Assembly (NCBI GenBank): GCA_946902985.2
Contig: OX336388.2
Coordinates: 132,620,346 to 132,684,345 of the forward strand
From: Meconema thalassinum
Lineage: Eukaryota; Arthropoda; Insecta; Orthoptera; Tettigoniidae
DNA length: 64,000 nt
Direction: 5' to 3'
Shown: piece after piece, positions 43,395-52,900 of the stretch
How positions within the stretch are numbered: position 1 is the stretch's first letter
How the letters are laid out: every line of letters starts with the position of its first letter
Program-made: the position numbers and the translations under genes
Notes under the pieces: model-generated
Database searches by the model: none
Seen by the model: the letters and a program-made list of their open reading frames with translations, nothing else
Told to the model about the DNA's origin: nothing

Positions 43395-43615
43395 GACGTG
43401 ATCTGTCGTTTTTTCGGGAATTCCTGACCCAACTGTTTGGCTTCCGATCGACTTCTTGCACGTAAAAACTTCGAATTATCCAAAATGTAATTCGAATTAA
43501 CCACGATGTTTTAGCATTGATTGTTTTTAAAATGCTAGGGACCAAGAGAAAAAAAAATCGAATTAAAGAAGATTTCGAATTATAGAAAGTCGAATTAGCC
43601 ACGTTTCACTGAATT
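43395..43615. repeat. AATTCGA-rich segment, possible Tigger-like end
   Basis: Several TCGAATTA motifs; the right edge reads, on the minus strand, CAGTGAAACGTGGCTAATTC, which resembles a pogo/Tigger terminus. The other end is not found. Confidence 0.4.
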
Positions 43616-43634
43616 AGAATCAAATAGATTGGAA

Positions 43635-43815
43635 AACTACTTCCACGACGGCTGAGGTAGGAATCGAACGCTCGTATTCTCAGGTTTGCCTCACGAGGCT
43701 GAGTGTACCCCGTTCCACCCCTCAGACCAGAATTAAATTTCTTGGCAGAGCCGAGAATCGAACCCGGGCCTCCGTGGTGACAGCCAAGAGTGCTAGCCAC
43801 TACGCAAGCAGAAAA
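43635..43815 (-). mobile_element. SINE family 3-like copy
   Basis: Box B GGGTTCGATTCTCGG on the minus strand, with CACGAGGCTGAGTG shared with 36740-36765. Confidence 0.7.
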
Positions 43816-43861
43816 TTCATAATGTTGAGATACAAAGCTTACTTTCTCTATGGTCAATAAC

Positions 43862-43941
43862 TCCCCATCCCGCCTTCTTCTTCTTCTCCTTCTGCTTTTA
43901 CGGTCTCATTGGACCACTTCAGCCAATCATTTCTTGGTCGT
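43862..43941 (-). pseudogene. RTE-like 3' UTR piece, minus strand
   Basis: On the minus strand GGTCCAATGAGACC forms the RTE hairpin (GACC/GGTC at 43902-43905 and 43912-43915). Coding sequence lies beyond the SINE inserted at 43942. Confidence 0.6.
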
Positions 43942-44429
43942 TTCGGTGGCGTAGTTGGTAGCATTCTGAGCTCCAATGGCCAAGATCGCGGGTTCGAACC
44001 CGGCCGAAGTCGTCGGATTTTTAAGAGCGTTAAAAATCCCTCAGTATGCCTTCCTTCGGAGGGGAAGTAAAGTCGGCGGTCCCATGTCATAGATTTATGG
44101 CATATTAAAGAACCTTCCACTAATTACACTTGTGTGTTGAACAACGCTCTTAGGTTCCAACGTTCGTCTCCAACAGCCGACAGCGGGGGTGTCTAGTGAC
44201 CAAGTTCTGAACTAGTAGTCGTTGATGGTGGCGTTTGGTGGCAAAAGTAGGAACTACTTGAAATTCAATGTCTGCAGTCCTTACTTGAATTAAAAACAGG
44301 ATACACACACACTAATACAGTCATCACAATTAACACCGGCTATCAGACAGATTCTACACATACCCAAAGTACACGGGGCAACATAACCGCGTTGTCGCAG
44401 CCCCTAAACTGAGGAACCAACCAACCAAC
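43942..44429 (+). mobile_element. SINE family 2, plus, full length
   Basis: Head TCGGTGGCGTAGTTGGTAGC with a perfect box B GGGTTCGAACCC, a ~490-bp body and tail AACCAACCAACCAAC. It splits the minus-strand RTE copy. Confidence 0.88.
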
Positions 44430-44937
44430 TTCTTCAGTAAGTTTTCTTTCCAAATCGCCCAGTAGCTTTTCATTGGCTATGATCTTCTCAGGCGTTCCTC
44501 ATCTGTAAATACAATTTTTACTGCATGACGTTTGTCTATTTTAGGTTGAAATATTATTTTTATGTCTTTCAGTTTTCTTAATTTTTTGTTTTGTTTTTCA
44601 AGTCATCGAAGGTTCTTTCTAATTCTTTCATATCTTCTCTAATGTCCTTAATCCATCCTACTTGTTGTTTGATATTCCAAAGTTTCTCAACAATTTTTCG
44701 AGATAATCTGGTTTCCGATGTCCTCATAATGTGACAAAAAAAATCTATGATGAAGATGTGCACTCTACATTCTATTGACGGCGTTGTCTAGGTCAACCAT
44801 CTCTAAGATGTACAATGTCCTTTAGGAACTTTTACCGGGCTATCAGGATACTTCCGGATAGTATCAGTGATGGGCTCCAGTTCTCTGTGTACAACTTCAT
44901 TTGGTAGTATCCACCATTGTCCATATTTCTGAAATTT
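44430..44937 (-). pseudogene. RTE-like C-terminal piece, minus strand
   Basis: The minus strand reads EPITDTIRK, then IDFFCHIMRTSETRLSRKIV, EKLWNIKQQVGWIKDI and later FTDEERLRRS...MKSYW in shifted frames. These match the RTE tail in other copies (for example RLSFLGHLYRM, WIKEVQKDL). The right edge abuts an E8 element. Confidence 0.72.
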
Positions 44938-45572
44938 TTAGCCTACTTTCGATTTTTACAAAAAATGAAAGTAGACTTATGAGATCTACACAGGGCCAAA
45001 AATTGTGTGTCCGTCTGTGTGTGTGAGTGTGTGTACTATGAATGTCCGTCCCCCCCTATCAATTCGAACACGGTGATACCGAATTGAACGAAATTTGGTA
45101 CAGATGTAGGACTAGCAGAGGGCACCTCAGTGTCATGGTTTATATTGCCGCCATCTTGACGGAAATGTGATGGCGGCCACCCAAATGTTAAAAGTTTAAA
45201 TCAAATTACGACCAACCTAATAATATGATCTCTACCAAATTTTGCAACAGCATACCTTTATGTGGGAAGCATATTTTGACCAAACTAAAAGTTCATCGCC
45301 CCAATAGTTTGAAGATGGCGGCCATGTATGTGTGCAAATCGATTCCCCCTATCCTTTCAAACACGGTAAAACCGAATTGAACGAAATTTGGTACAGAGGT
45401 AGCACTAGCAAAGGGCACCTCAGTGTAATGTTTGATATCCGTATAGCACGTTATTTCAACAAGCTACTACAACCAACATTCAATTATACTCCTTGAAAAG
45501 GACAAAGAGTTATAACAATACCCATGCATTTAGGAGAAAGTAGGTATATGTTCTTTACTGAACATCTTGTCC
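44938..45572 (-). mobile_element. E8 element, copy 3, minus orientation
   Basis: Begins with the reverse of the 3' hairpin (TAGCCTACTTTCGATTTTTA), then a GT-rich tract and two monomers with GCCGCCATCTTGACGGAAAT-type motifs. It ends with the reverse of the 5' end (TATGTTCTTTACTGAACATC). Its 5' region is almost the same as 57359-57490. Confidence 0.78.
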
Positions 45573-45987
45573 ATTCATGCATGTTCTAGCTATTCTTTTT
45601 TCTACTTTTAGAATCTTCTCGATTCTGTTATTCTGAGTAACTTTGAAAAGAGTTTCGCGTTCTATTTATCTTCATTTTGCTATTAGCAATGCAGTGAGAT
45701 TCACCAGTCTTTATTATCCCGCTAGATGACTCCCACTCTACGTCGGCGCCGCCCAGCGTCCTTGTTCCAGACGCCACAACAGCAGAATGCTCATTTGTGT
45801 TTGTCTCTCCAATAAAACCAGCTACAAGCATTGGCTCTGCGGTTAGAGTTTGCTTAATCGAACACAGTGAGTTTCTCTTGAATATTTATTGCAGACCAGG
45901 GCTCACCAAACCAGCACAGTTGCTCGCTCCGTTATTTTCTGTGACACGTGCATGATTTAATTAAACTAGAAGGCTTGTGCGAGAACT
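45573..45987. other. Unassigned sequence with an E10 repeat
   Basis: 45720-45860 is related to 38880-39010 on the other strand. A 67-codon minus frame (45628-45831) has no recognisable domain. Confidence 0.45.
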
Positions 45988-46084
45988 CTAGCATGTGTTA
46001 AAGCAACCACCCGGCTTGATTGTTACGCGGGATCAACGCAACACAGTCTTTCTTATTCGTTTAAGGTAGCACTAACTGAGTAGT
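45988..46084. repeat. ~95-bp direct repeat flanking E7 copy 3, left
   Basis: About 86% identical to 46823-46918 (shared TGTGTTAAAGCA, TGTTACGCGGG, TTATTCGTTTAAG, GCACTAACTGAG). Confidence 0.85.
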
Positions 46085-46822
46085 TAATGATGATGATGAT
46101 GATAATTGTTATTTTAAGGGGCCTAACATCTAGGTTTCGGCCCCTAATAGTTTGGGTGATAGTGAAACATGAGACGAGAATGAAAACTATAACTAATACT
46201 AACTACTGTCTAACAAACTAGAAGAAGAAATGGGTAACAAAGAAAGAATAATGCAAATACAAGATGGGAGGAAAAGAAAAGCCCTCAACCCTCGAAGAAT
46301 GAGGATTGAGAGACTTGGAAGGAAGGAGAGCCATGAAAGGCAGAGAGGAAAGGGAAAGAAGAGAGAGTCCGCCCCAGAGGCAATAGAAAAATAGGAAAAA
46401 CCGGACTCATCTTAGGAATCCCTCGGGGTTGCCAACTCCCGAACTCACCAAATTTGAGCCCTTGAGGGTGTATCACTATCCAGGGTGCACCATAAGTGGT
46501 GGGGCTACACACACCCTGTCTCCTTAAGGGCTTTGAGAGGACGGCAGGGCATGGGAAGAGAACAGAAGAGGTCTCACCCCTCGAAGAATGAGGGATCAGG
46601 AAAGATGAGACAAGGGCCAATTAAGGCGGGAAAGGAAAATACTTCCAAGGCCTCAGATACCCTAATACCGTAGGGGTCGGAAACGAACAAGAGTTGACCA
46701 AGGGTGGTCGATAGGTAGGACGACAGAGAGGAGCCCGGCACAAGTAAGTGGAAGCAATGCCGGACTCAGCTGGGGTCCCGTGGTCGCCAACCCGCGTTCC
46801 ACTAGATGTGAGCTCCTGAAGG
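46085..46822 (+). mobile_element. E7 retroposon, copy 3
   Basis: ATGATGATGATGATAATTGT start and TAGATGTGAGCTCCTGAAGG end; the interior matches copy 1 closely, without the minisatellite of copy 2. Flanked by ~95-bp direct repeats. Confidence 0.83.
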
Positions 46823-46918
46823 AGTGTGTTAAAGCATCCATCTGGCTTTACTGTTACGCGGGCTCGACGCGACACAGTCTTTTTTATTCGTTTAAGATGG
46901 CACTAACTGAGGAGTTGA
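46823..46918. repeat. ~95-bp direct repeat flanking E7 copy 3, right
   Basis: Partner of 45988-46084. Confidence 0.85.
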
Positions 46919-47026
46919 ACAAAACTGCATCGTATCTTAATATGATCCCACCACACAAACTACTGGATCATTTACCTTTGTAAGATAAAATACGAGGGCA
47001 AGTCAATAAGTATCTGCAATCAATTT

Positions 47027-47880
47027 TTATAATTTATTACAAAAAGAGTAGGCTACACACTTTATATTGATATCATTTTTCAACATAGTCCCCCTGCTTT
47101 TCAATGCATAGGCAATGATCCACTGTTTCACAAGCTTGCTGATATACTCTGCAAAAAAAGTTTTTGGTTGCGCAGCGTCCTTCACCAGTTGATCGGAGCA
47201 GAAGCGAAGGCCTCTTAGAGCATTTTTCAGTGGACCAAACAGATGGTAATCACATGGGCCGAGATCGGGGCTGCACGCAGGATGCTCCAACACCTTGAAA
47301 CGCAGCGTCCTTCACCTGTTGATCGGAGCAGAAGCGAAGGCCTCTTAGAGCATTTTTCAGTGGACCAAACAGATGGTAATCACATGGGCCGAGATCGGGA
47401 CTGCACGCAGGATGCTCCAACACCTTGAAACGCAGCGTCCTTCACCTGTTGATCGGAGCTGAAGTGAAGGCCTCTTAGAGCATTTTTCAGTGGACCAAAC
47501 ATATGGTAATCACATGGGCCGAGATCGGGGCTGCACGCAGGATGCTCCAACACCTTGAAACGCAGCGTCCAAAGAGTTTGAGCGGTGTGGGCGGCGCTAT
47601 GTGGACGCGCATTGTCATGCAACAAAGGAACTCCTTCCGACTATCGACCTCTGCGTTTGCTGCGAATTGCAGGTTTTCAGCTTCTTTATCAGCATCTCAC
47701 TGTAACGTTCACTGTTTCCCCCTTTTCCTGGTAATGCTCCAGGATTGGGCCTTGAGAGTCCCGAAACACTGTGAGCATCATTTTTCCTGCAGAAGGTTGA
47801 CTCTTGAATGTCTTTATGACGGAGGATCTTTCCTTGCGTCTTCCAACCTATTTTTATGTACACGATGCTTCGTCCATCAC
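47027..47880 (-). pseudogene. mariner transposase remnant
   Basis: Minus-strand pieces include LHDNARPHSAAHTAQTL, LEHPACSPDLGPCDYHLFGP, LKNALRGLRF and KTFFAEYISKLVKQW. HDNARPH and SPDL.PCDYHLF are the second and third catalytic blocks of mariner transposases (the last Asp of the DD34D triad lies in CDYH). The N-terminal part (about 47620-47880) is in several frames. The 130-bp triplication copies the SPDLGPCDYH block and shifts the frame each time, so no active protein can be made. Confidence 0.82.
47171..47560. repeat. 130-bp tandem triplication in the mariner gene
   Basis: CGCAGCGTCC starts at 47171, 47301, 47431 and 47561, spaced exactly 130 bp. The copies differ at only a few sites. Confidence 0.93.
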
Positions 47881-47899
47881 TGATTATTTTGCTTCCCAA

Positions 47900-48181
47900 G
47901 TAGCTGTATGCCTATTTAATAAAATACAATGCTTTATAAAGTTTTTCGCCTTGTCAACACAATGCGTGTATGTCCTTTACTTTTATCCCCCCCCACTATT
48001 ATTCTAGTCTTACACATTCTTCAAACCCCAATCGGGAGTCTTTATCAGCTAACTACAACATATTTTCAAATAACTTGTGCATATTAAATTGTTTTAATAT
48101 CGCTTTTACTTAACGTTCTTAAGATCGTCGATATTGCTCTCTTTTGTTGATCTGAAAAGAACTGATGACAACACATCCATG
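47900..48181. other. Unassigned sequence
   Basis: No gene or repeat match; a short C-run at about 47988-47994. Confidence 0.5.
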
Positions 48182-48243
48182 TGTAGCAAATAAGATCAGA
48201 TTCCAGTATCGCAGGGCGGATCAGGGCAAATTTCAGGGGTATT
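48182..48243 (+). repeat. 62-bp displaced copy of L2-like coding sequence
   Basis: Nearly identical to 57042-57103 of the same LINE (shared TTCCAGTATCGCAGGGCGGA and following bases). It sits upstream of the endonuclease piece, out of its natural order. Confidence 0.88.
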
Positions 48244-48246
48244 TCG

Positions 48247-48351
48247 TATAGAGCACCGAATGATAACTTTTCACGTCTCGACACACTGTATGATAAAACT
48301 TGTACGGGTAATGCTATGAAAAAGAGCATAATAATTGCCGGAGATTTAAAC
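48247..48351 (+). pseudogene. L2/CR1-like LINE endonuclease, left piece
   Basis: The frame reads YRAPNDNFSRLDTLYDKTCT and then MKKSIIIAGDLN, the APE endonuclease core. The LTR element inserts after AAC; joining across its duplicated TAAAC gives GDLNLPKVDW in frame, with right part 56791 onward. Sequence before YRAP is missing or rearranged. Confidence 0.85.
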
Positions 48352-49909
48352 TGTACCGATTTTGCAAATCAGTACATGTTCATCTTATCTTCGAGACGCA
48401 GCTAGAGCTCCAGGTCTGACCAGATTATCATGAGGGCATACACCAGGCCTCTTCTGAGAATTCCATTCGCCAATCCGGCGCCTGACTGTTTGTGAAATGG
48501 GTTCGCCGAGCCCTTTCTGCCAGGATTTGTGCCTTTGTGTGTCCTGTCACTTATAGGCTTATCGTTGATAGACACTTGTAAAGGGAGATAAATCGAGCTT
48601 TGTGTCTGCAAACATTGGAAAAGCGAACATTTACTGTCAGCTACATTCGCCAAGCCCTTGTTCTGAGAAAAATCTTACAAAGGACATTGTGTAACGCCTC
48701 AGCTCCTGGAAGGTTTCTACGCAGTAACCTGTATGGGCTGATATTCAATAGTACCCACTCAAAACCTTGGACTCTGGCCTTGAACTCTGGCTTTGTTTTG
48801 GCCGGTTGTGCCTCTAGTCGCAGTTGGTATTACTGGAGGGTTGTGGTGGGGGTACGCTGATATACAAGGGTGGAATCTGTGACTCGAGAAACAGGTGAGG
48901 AGAAGTTTGCTGACGGAAGGACTCCTAAGCGATCGCCTCCGGGGAACTGAGTGCAGTTCTCCGGAGGGCTGTAATACACCAGGTGGTATGAACTCAATTT
49001 GTTAGAAGGGGCAACCGTTCGATGGAACATTAAACTGTGTCATTTGACTATGAATTTTACATGCCATGTGTCGAATGGCGTTTCTGGACTGATATTTCTA
49101 GAATCACGATTGTTAGTTAATAAGTATATTTTGCTAAGTTTTTTTTGTATATGCAGATTCGTTTGATTGGCATTAGATTCAGGGAGGGTAAAAGGTTTTA
49201 ACCTTGGTCAGAAAGGCTGCTGAAGACGGTAAGTCAAAGCAGGCTTTCGGACCGGCTTAGTCATATTAAACGGCTTTTAAGTTGCTTATGTAACATTGTT
49301 TTAGAAGTGGCACAGAGTCTAACTTCATGTTGTTATTCCTTTAGTTTTGTCGTCAGGGGAATCTTTCTAATCAAATTCATTTCTATCACTAATGTAGATG
49401 TGTGTAATCTTGCCAAGCGGGCAAGTGTCTGGTTTGTTTAGGTTAAGTCATTCATTGGAGTTTAATTAGATCATATTTGTCAGATGGTTAATTTTAGTGG
49501 TGGAAGGTTTATCTTGTAATTTGTTTGATCTTAATGTTCAATACATGTTAGCTTATTTTGATTTGTCATGTCATTTATTGCATGAAGTCACTAGGAAGAT
49601 TATTCCCCTTTTCCTTCTTCATCTTTGGCAGGGTCATTTTTATACGGCCTGCTGAGGTACGCATCCAGCCTTCCACTCAACAAGCTGGTCTTGACATTGG
49701 CTTCGTCCCGCCTGATCTCTTTTCCTAAATTAAATCAGGGTGTTCTTGAATACCAAGCAAATCGGAACATTCACTCCTAGGTTTTTTGCTGTGAACTCAG
49801 CTGACCTAGCGAGTAATTAAATTATAATTTTGATATGCTAATATTATTATTATTATTATCACATCTTGGGTTATCAAAAGGGAAGGGGGGGATGAGAGCC
49901 ACTGTTACA
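48352..49909 (+). repeat. 5' LTR
   Basis: TGTACCGATTTTGC to GAGAGCCACTGTTACA, TG...CA ends with TGTA/TACA inverted. Near identical to 55228-56785 and of the same length. Confidence 0.95.
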
Positions 49910-49910
49910 G

Positions 49911-49926
49911 TGGTAGCAGAGCATGG
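49911..49926 (+). promoter_or_regulatory. Primer binding site, initiator-tRNA-Met type
   Basis: TGGTAGCAGAGCATGG begins 1 nt after the LTR. It is complementary, but for about one base, to the 3' end of animal initiator tRNA-Met (…CTCTGCTACCA), from memory of that tRNA. Confidence 0.75.
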
Positions 49927-52900
49927 TTTGTTCTGTGATCTTGCCATTAACAAATAATCTTTCCTATTGACTTATTGCAGTAATTAATTAAAATTAAATT
50001 CAGTAACTTAATTAATGTAGATTGGGTCCTCCTTACTAATTTTTCTTCTTTCCAATAGGTAGGCTTGTTATTAGAGCAGAACCTAATACATGTTGTGATT
50101 TGATTTCATGTAAAATAACCTGCTGTGTACACCGGGGACCAAATGAGCAATCATATCGTCAGCTGTTAGACGAGAAGATAGCTGAAAACTGTAAGTGGCA
50201 GTCACGTGCGCTGAACGGAAGTCAGGACTGCTGAAATAATAATGGCGGTGCTGCGTTGCCAGATTGACAGTTGACCGGCCGAATGAATTTCACACGTGGT
50301 GAGTTTTGATATGCTGTTTGTATGTTTTGGGGTGGTTGTAAATTCATTCAGTTCTTGTAGGAAATAGTCCAGCTCAATTTTACTGCGCCTGTGCTAAATG
50401 TACACCTCAGGAAGTGTTGTTTTGACAAATTGTGTCACGTGTTTGAAAAGAATAAAATGTTTGTCTGATTGGAAGTAGTTTTGGTAAGGTTTAAATTAGT
50501 GACGTTTTAAATTCTCTTGAAAATAGGCTGAAATTGATAAACTTGTATTTCCAGTAAGAATAACTTAGTGTCTGTTTTGATGTGCGTTTAGTGCACGCCT
50601 GTTGAATCACGTAGTGATTTTGAACTATTATGGCGGCGACGGTGACAAGTTATTGTTTTATGCAACTGATGTCAGTAAAAATGTGAATTGCGTGTGTGGA
50701 TTTATCATCAGCAGGTTCCTGGGGGTAAATCTGTAATTATTCTTAATAATTGTTAGTGACGTAAGGCTGGATATCTGAAGTTCTGCGATTCTCTGTGCAT
50801 AATACGCGTGAGGTATAATTGGTAGTGGTCAGCTGTTCATTAGGCCAAACATTTCAAGTTTTGTTGTCATTTCTTTAGCTGGGGGTTAATTATTTCGCTG
50901 TTGGTAGTTCTGTCAAATTAAATTGGACCGTGAGAGTATTAAAATTTGGTATTGTCAACTTATTCTGCGTTAAATTAATTCTGGAAAATGGTCGAATTGC
51001 TGTCTATATGTACGTTCGGTAATTGTGTTTTGAATGATGTTAAATGTCGAATTGCGTGTGTGCTAATTCAGTATAAATGAATCAGGTGAGTGTTTATGTA
51101 TGATTGGTTGATGTTTAAGTTGCTTAGTAATTGGGGGGGGGGGGGTAAATTGTCTTGTTGTGACATAGGATTTCTAAGGTTAGATTGTCATCTAAATTGG
51201 TCAAGTATTAAATGGCTTTAATATTCAGTATCTTAGTGTGTGTTCGTTGAGTGACTTACTAAGTGGGATGTTTCTGGGAGGCATTCACCTTCATGGTCGC
51301 ATCTCATTTAGGGTGTAAATAAATATTTTCCCCCGATTCGTGTCTTCCGTTTTAGGACGTATTTTTGCGATGTAAGGAGAACTGTGATTTCAGGGCTACA
51401 ACTACGGGTTGTTTTATCAGGTCCTCACGTGAGTTGATACTCCGTTGGCGTTATAGTGTCTTGACGATCAGAATACTAACATACTGGTGTAAATGGGGAA
51501 TTTAGAGTTGGTCAGGGAAGGGAGCACGTATGTCTGGTGGAGGTATGAATGTATTTCTGTGGTTGATTGTGTTCAGGATGAAAGAGTGTGTGTGATGCGA
51601 TTTTTATTGCTGTCCTGACTAGGGATCGAACTGGTTTTCCTTTGATGTCAAATTTATTTTCTTCTGTAGTCCTTCTAGTTTTTTGAGCCTGTTGATTGAA
51701 TGAATTAGTCATGTGTGGATGAATTGATGCAAGTTTGCAATTTGAATTGGGTGGGAGTAAATTGAGGCCTAATTGTCATTAACGTAAGATGGATTAATAT
51801 TAATTTTATATTAGTTGTATTAGTTGCATTTTGCACTGAACCTATTATGCAGATGTTCTTCGTATGGGGATCTACTGTCAGGAGTCCATTTAATTTGGGG
51901 TGTGAGTACCATCTTGATTGGGCCCGGGTATAGTATATAGTATTTGCCCGAGTCGAGTGACTGAAGGTATGGGACTTCGTTATCTCGGTGACAGGCAAGT
52001 TTTTTTGGGTATTAGAGGCCACTCGTCCAGTTTGTATGGAGAGTCGAGCCACAATTGTTGAGCTGTCGGTAAGTGTTTCTAATACCTTAGGGTATTTTGT
52101 GTTCATGATATTTGTACGATTGCTAATTTGCATAATTGAAAGTAACGGGTTATTGTCGTGGGTGGTTAAATCTTATAATGAGATGTTTGAGAAGGATGTG
52201 TGATGGATGTTGGATGAATGTTAGGAACTGGAGTCCTGTGTTCGAGTTCCAGTGATGAAGTTGCTAACTCTGGGAATACTTGTTGATTTTTGGTATATAT
52301 ATAAAAAAAATTGGTAGTTCGGTTGGTGAAACCTTTCCTTTAGGGAGATATCCTGCGGTGGCATGCTGAGCTGTCGTTATGTGTCAGCTGCTGTGTTCAC
52401 TAGTCTGATTTTGGGATTTTTTGAGGTTGCAGTGTTTCGTTTGCGATGGCATTGAAATGGGCTGGTTCGTTAGTTATTCATAACTTGCAGTTCTTGCTGT
52501 TAGGCGGCTAGGTTATTCTATTGTGGTCACATTTCTGAAGGGTTGTAGGTTCGTGAGATTTCATGTAGACTCCCGTTAGCTTGGGTGTGTTCACTTCACA
52601 ATCAGCTGTTGTAGGCGTTCATGCATATTTTGATATTTTGATTCTGGAGTTTTCACTTGAGGGTGCTTCAGTGCATTAGTTGGTTAGTTATTTATATCTT
52701 GCAGCCTTGATCTGTTAGACCGCTAGGGTCTCTGTTGTAGTCTCAACTCTGAAAAGTTCTGGGTTCATTAAAATTTTGCGTAGCCCCGTCACCTTGGGTG
52801 TGTGTGAGTTCGGCTGTTGCTACCGGATGTTCCGATCGATTGTGAGCCTTAGTGACAGTTAGTGTCCTGGGTAGTTACTGGAGTAATCATCTTTGGTGGT

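Larger units (their letters stand above)
46991..47899 (-). mobile_element. mariner element, 5'-truncated, with internal triplication
   Basis: The left edge TACGAGGGCAAGTCAATAAG looks like a mariner terminal repeat starting at TA. Transposase sequence follows on the minus strand; the other terminus was not found. A 130-bp segment is repeated three times at 47171-47560. Confidence 0.8.

Noticed and set aside
45628..45831. 67-codon minus-strand frame similar to translated 38880-39010
   Set aside because: The counterpart has stops and frame changes; this is better read as a dispersed repeat.
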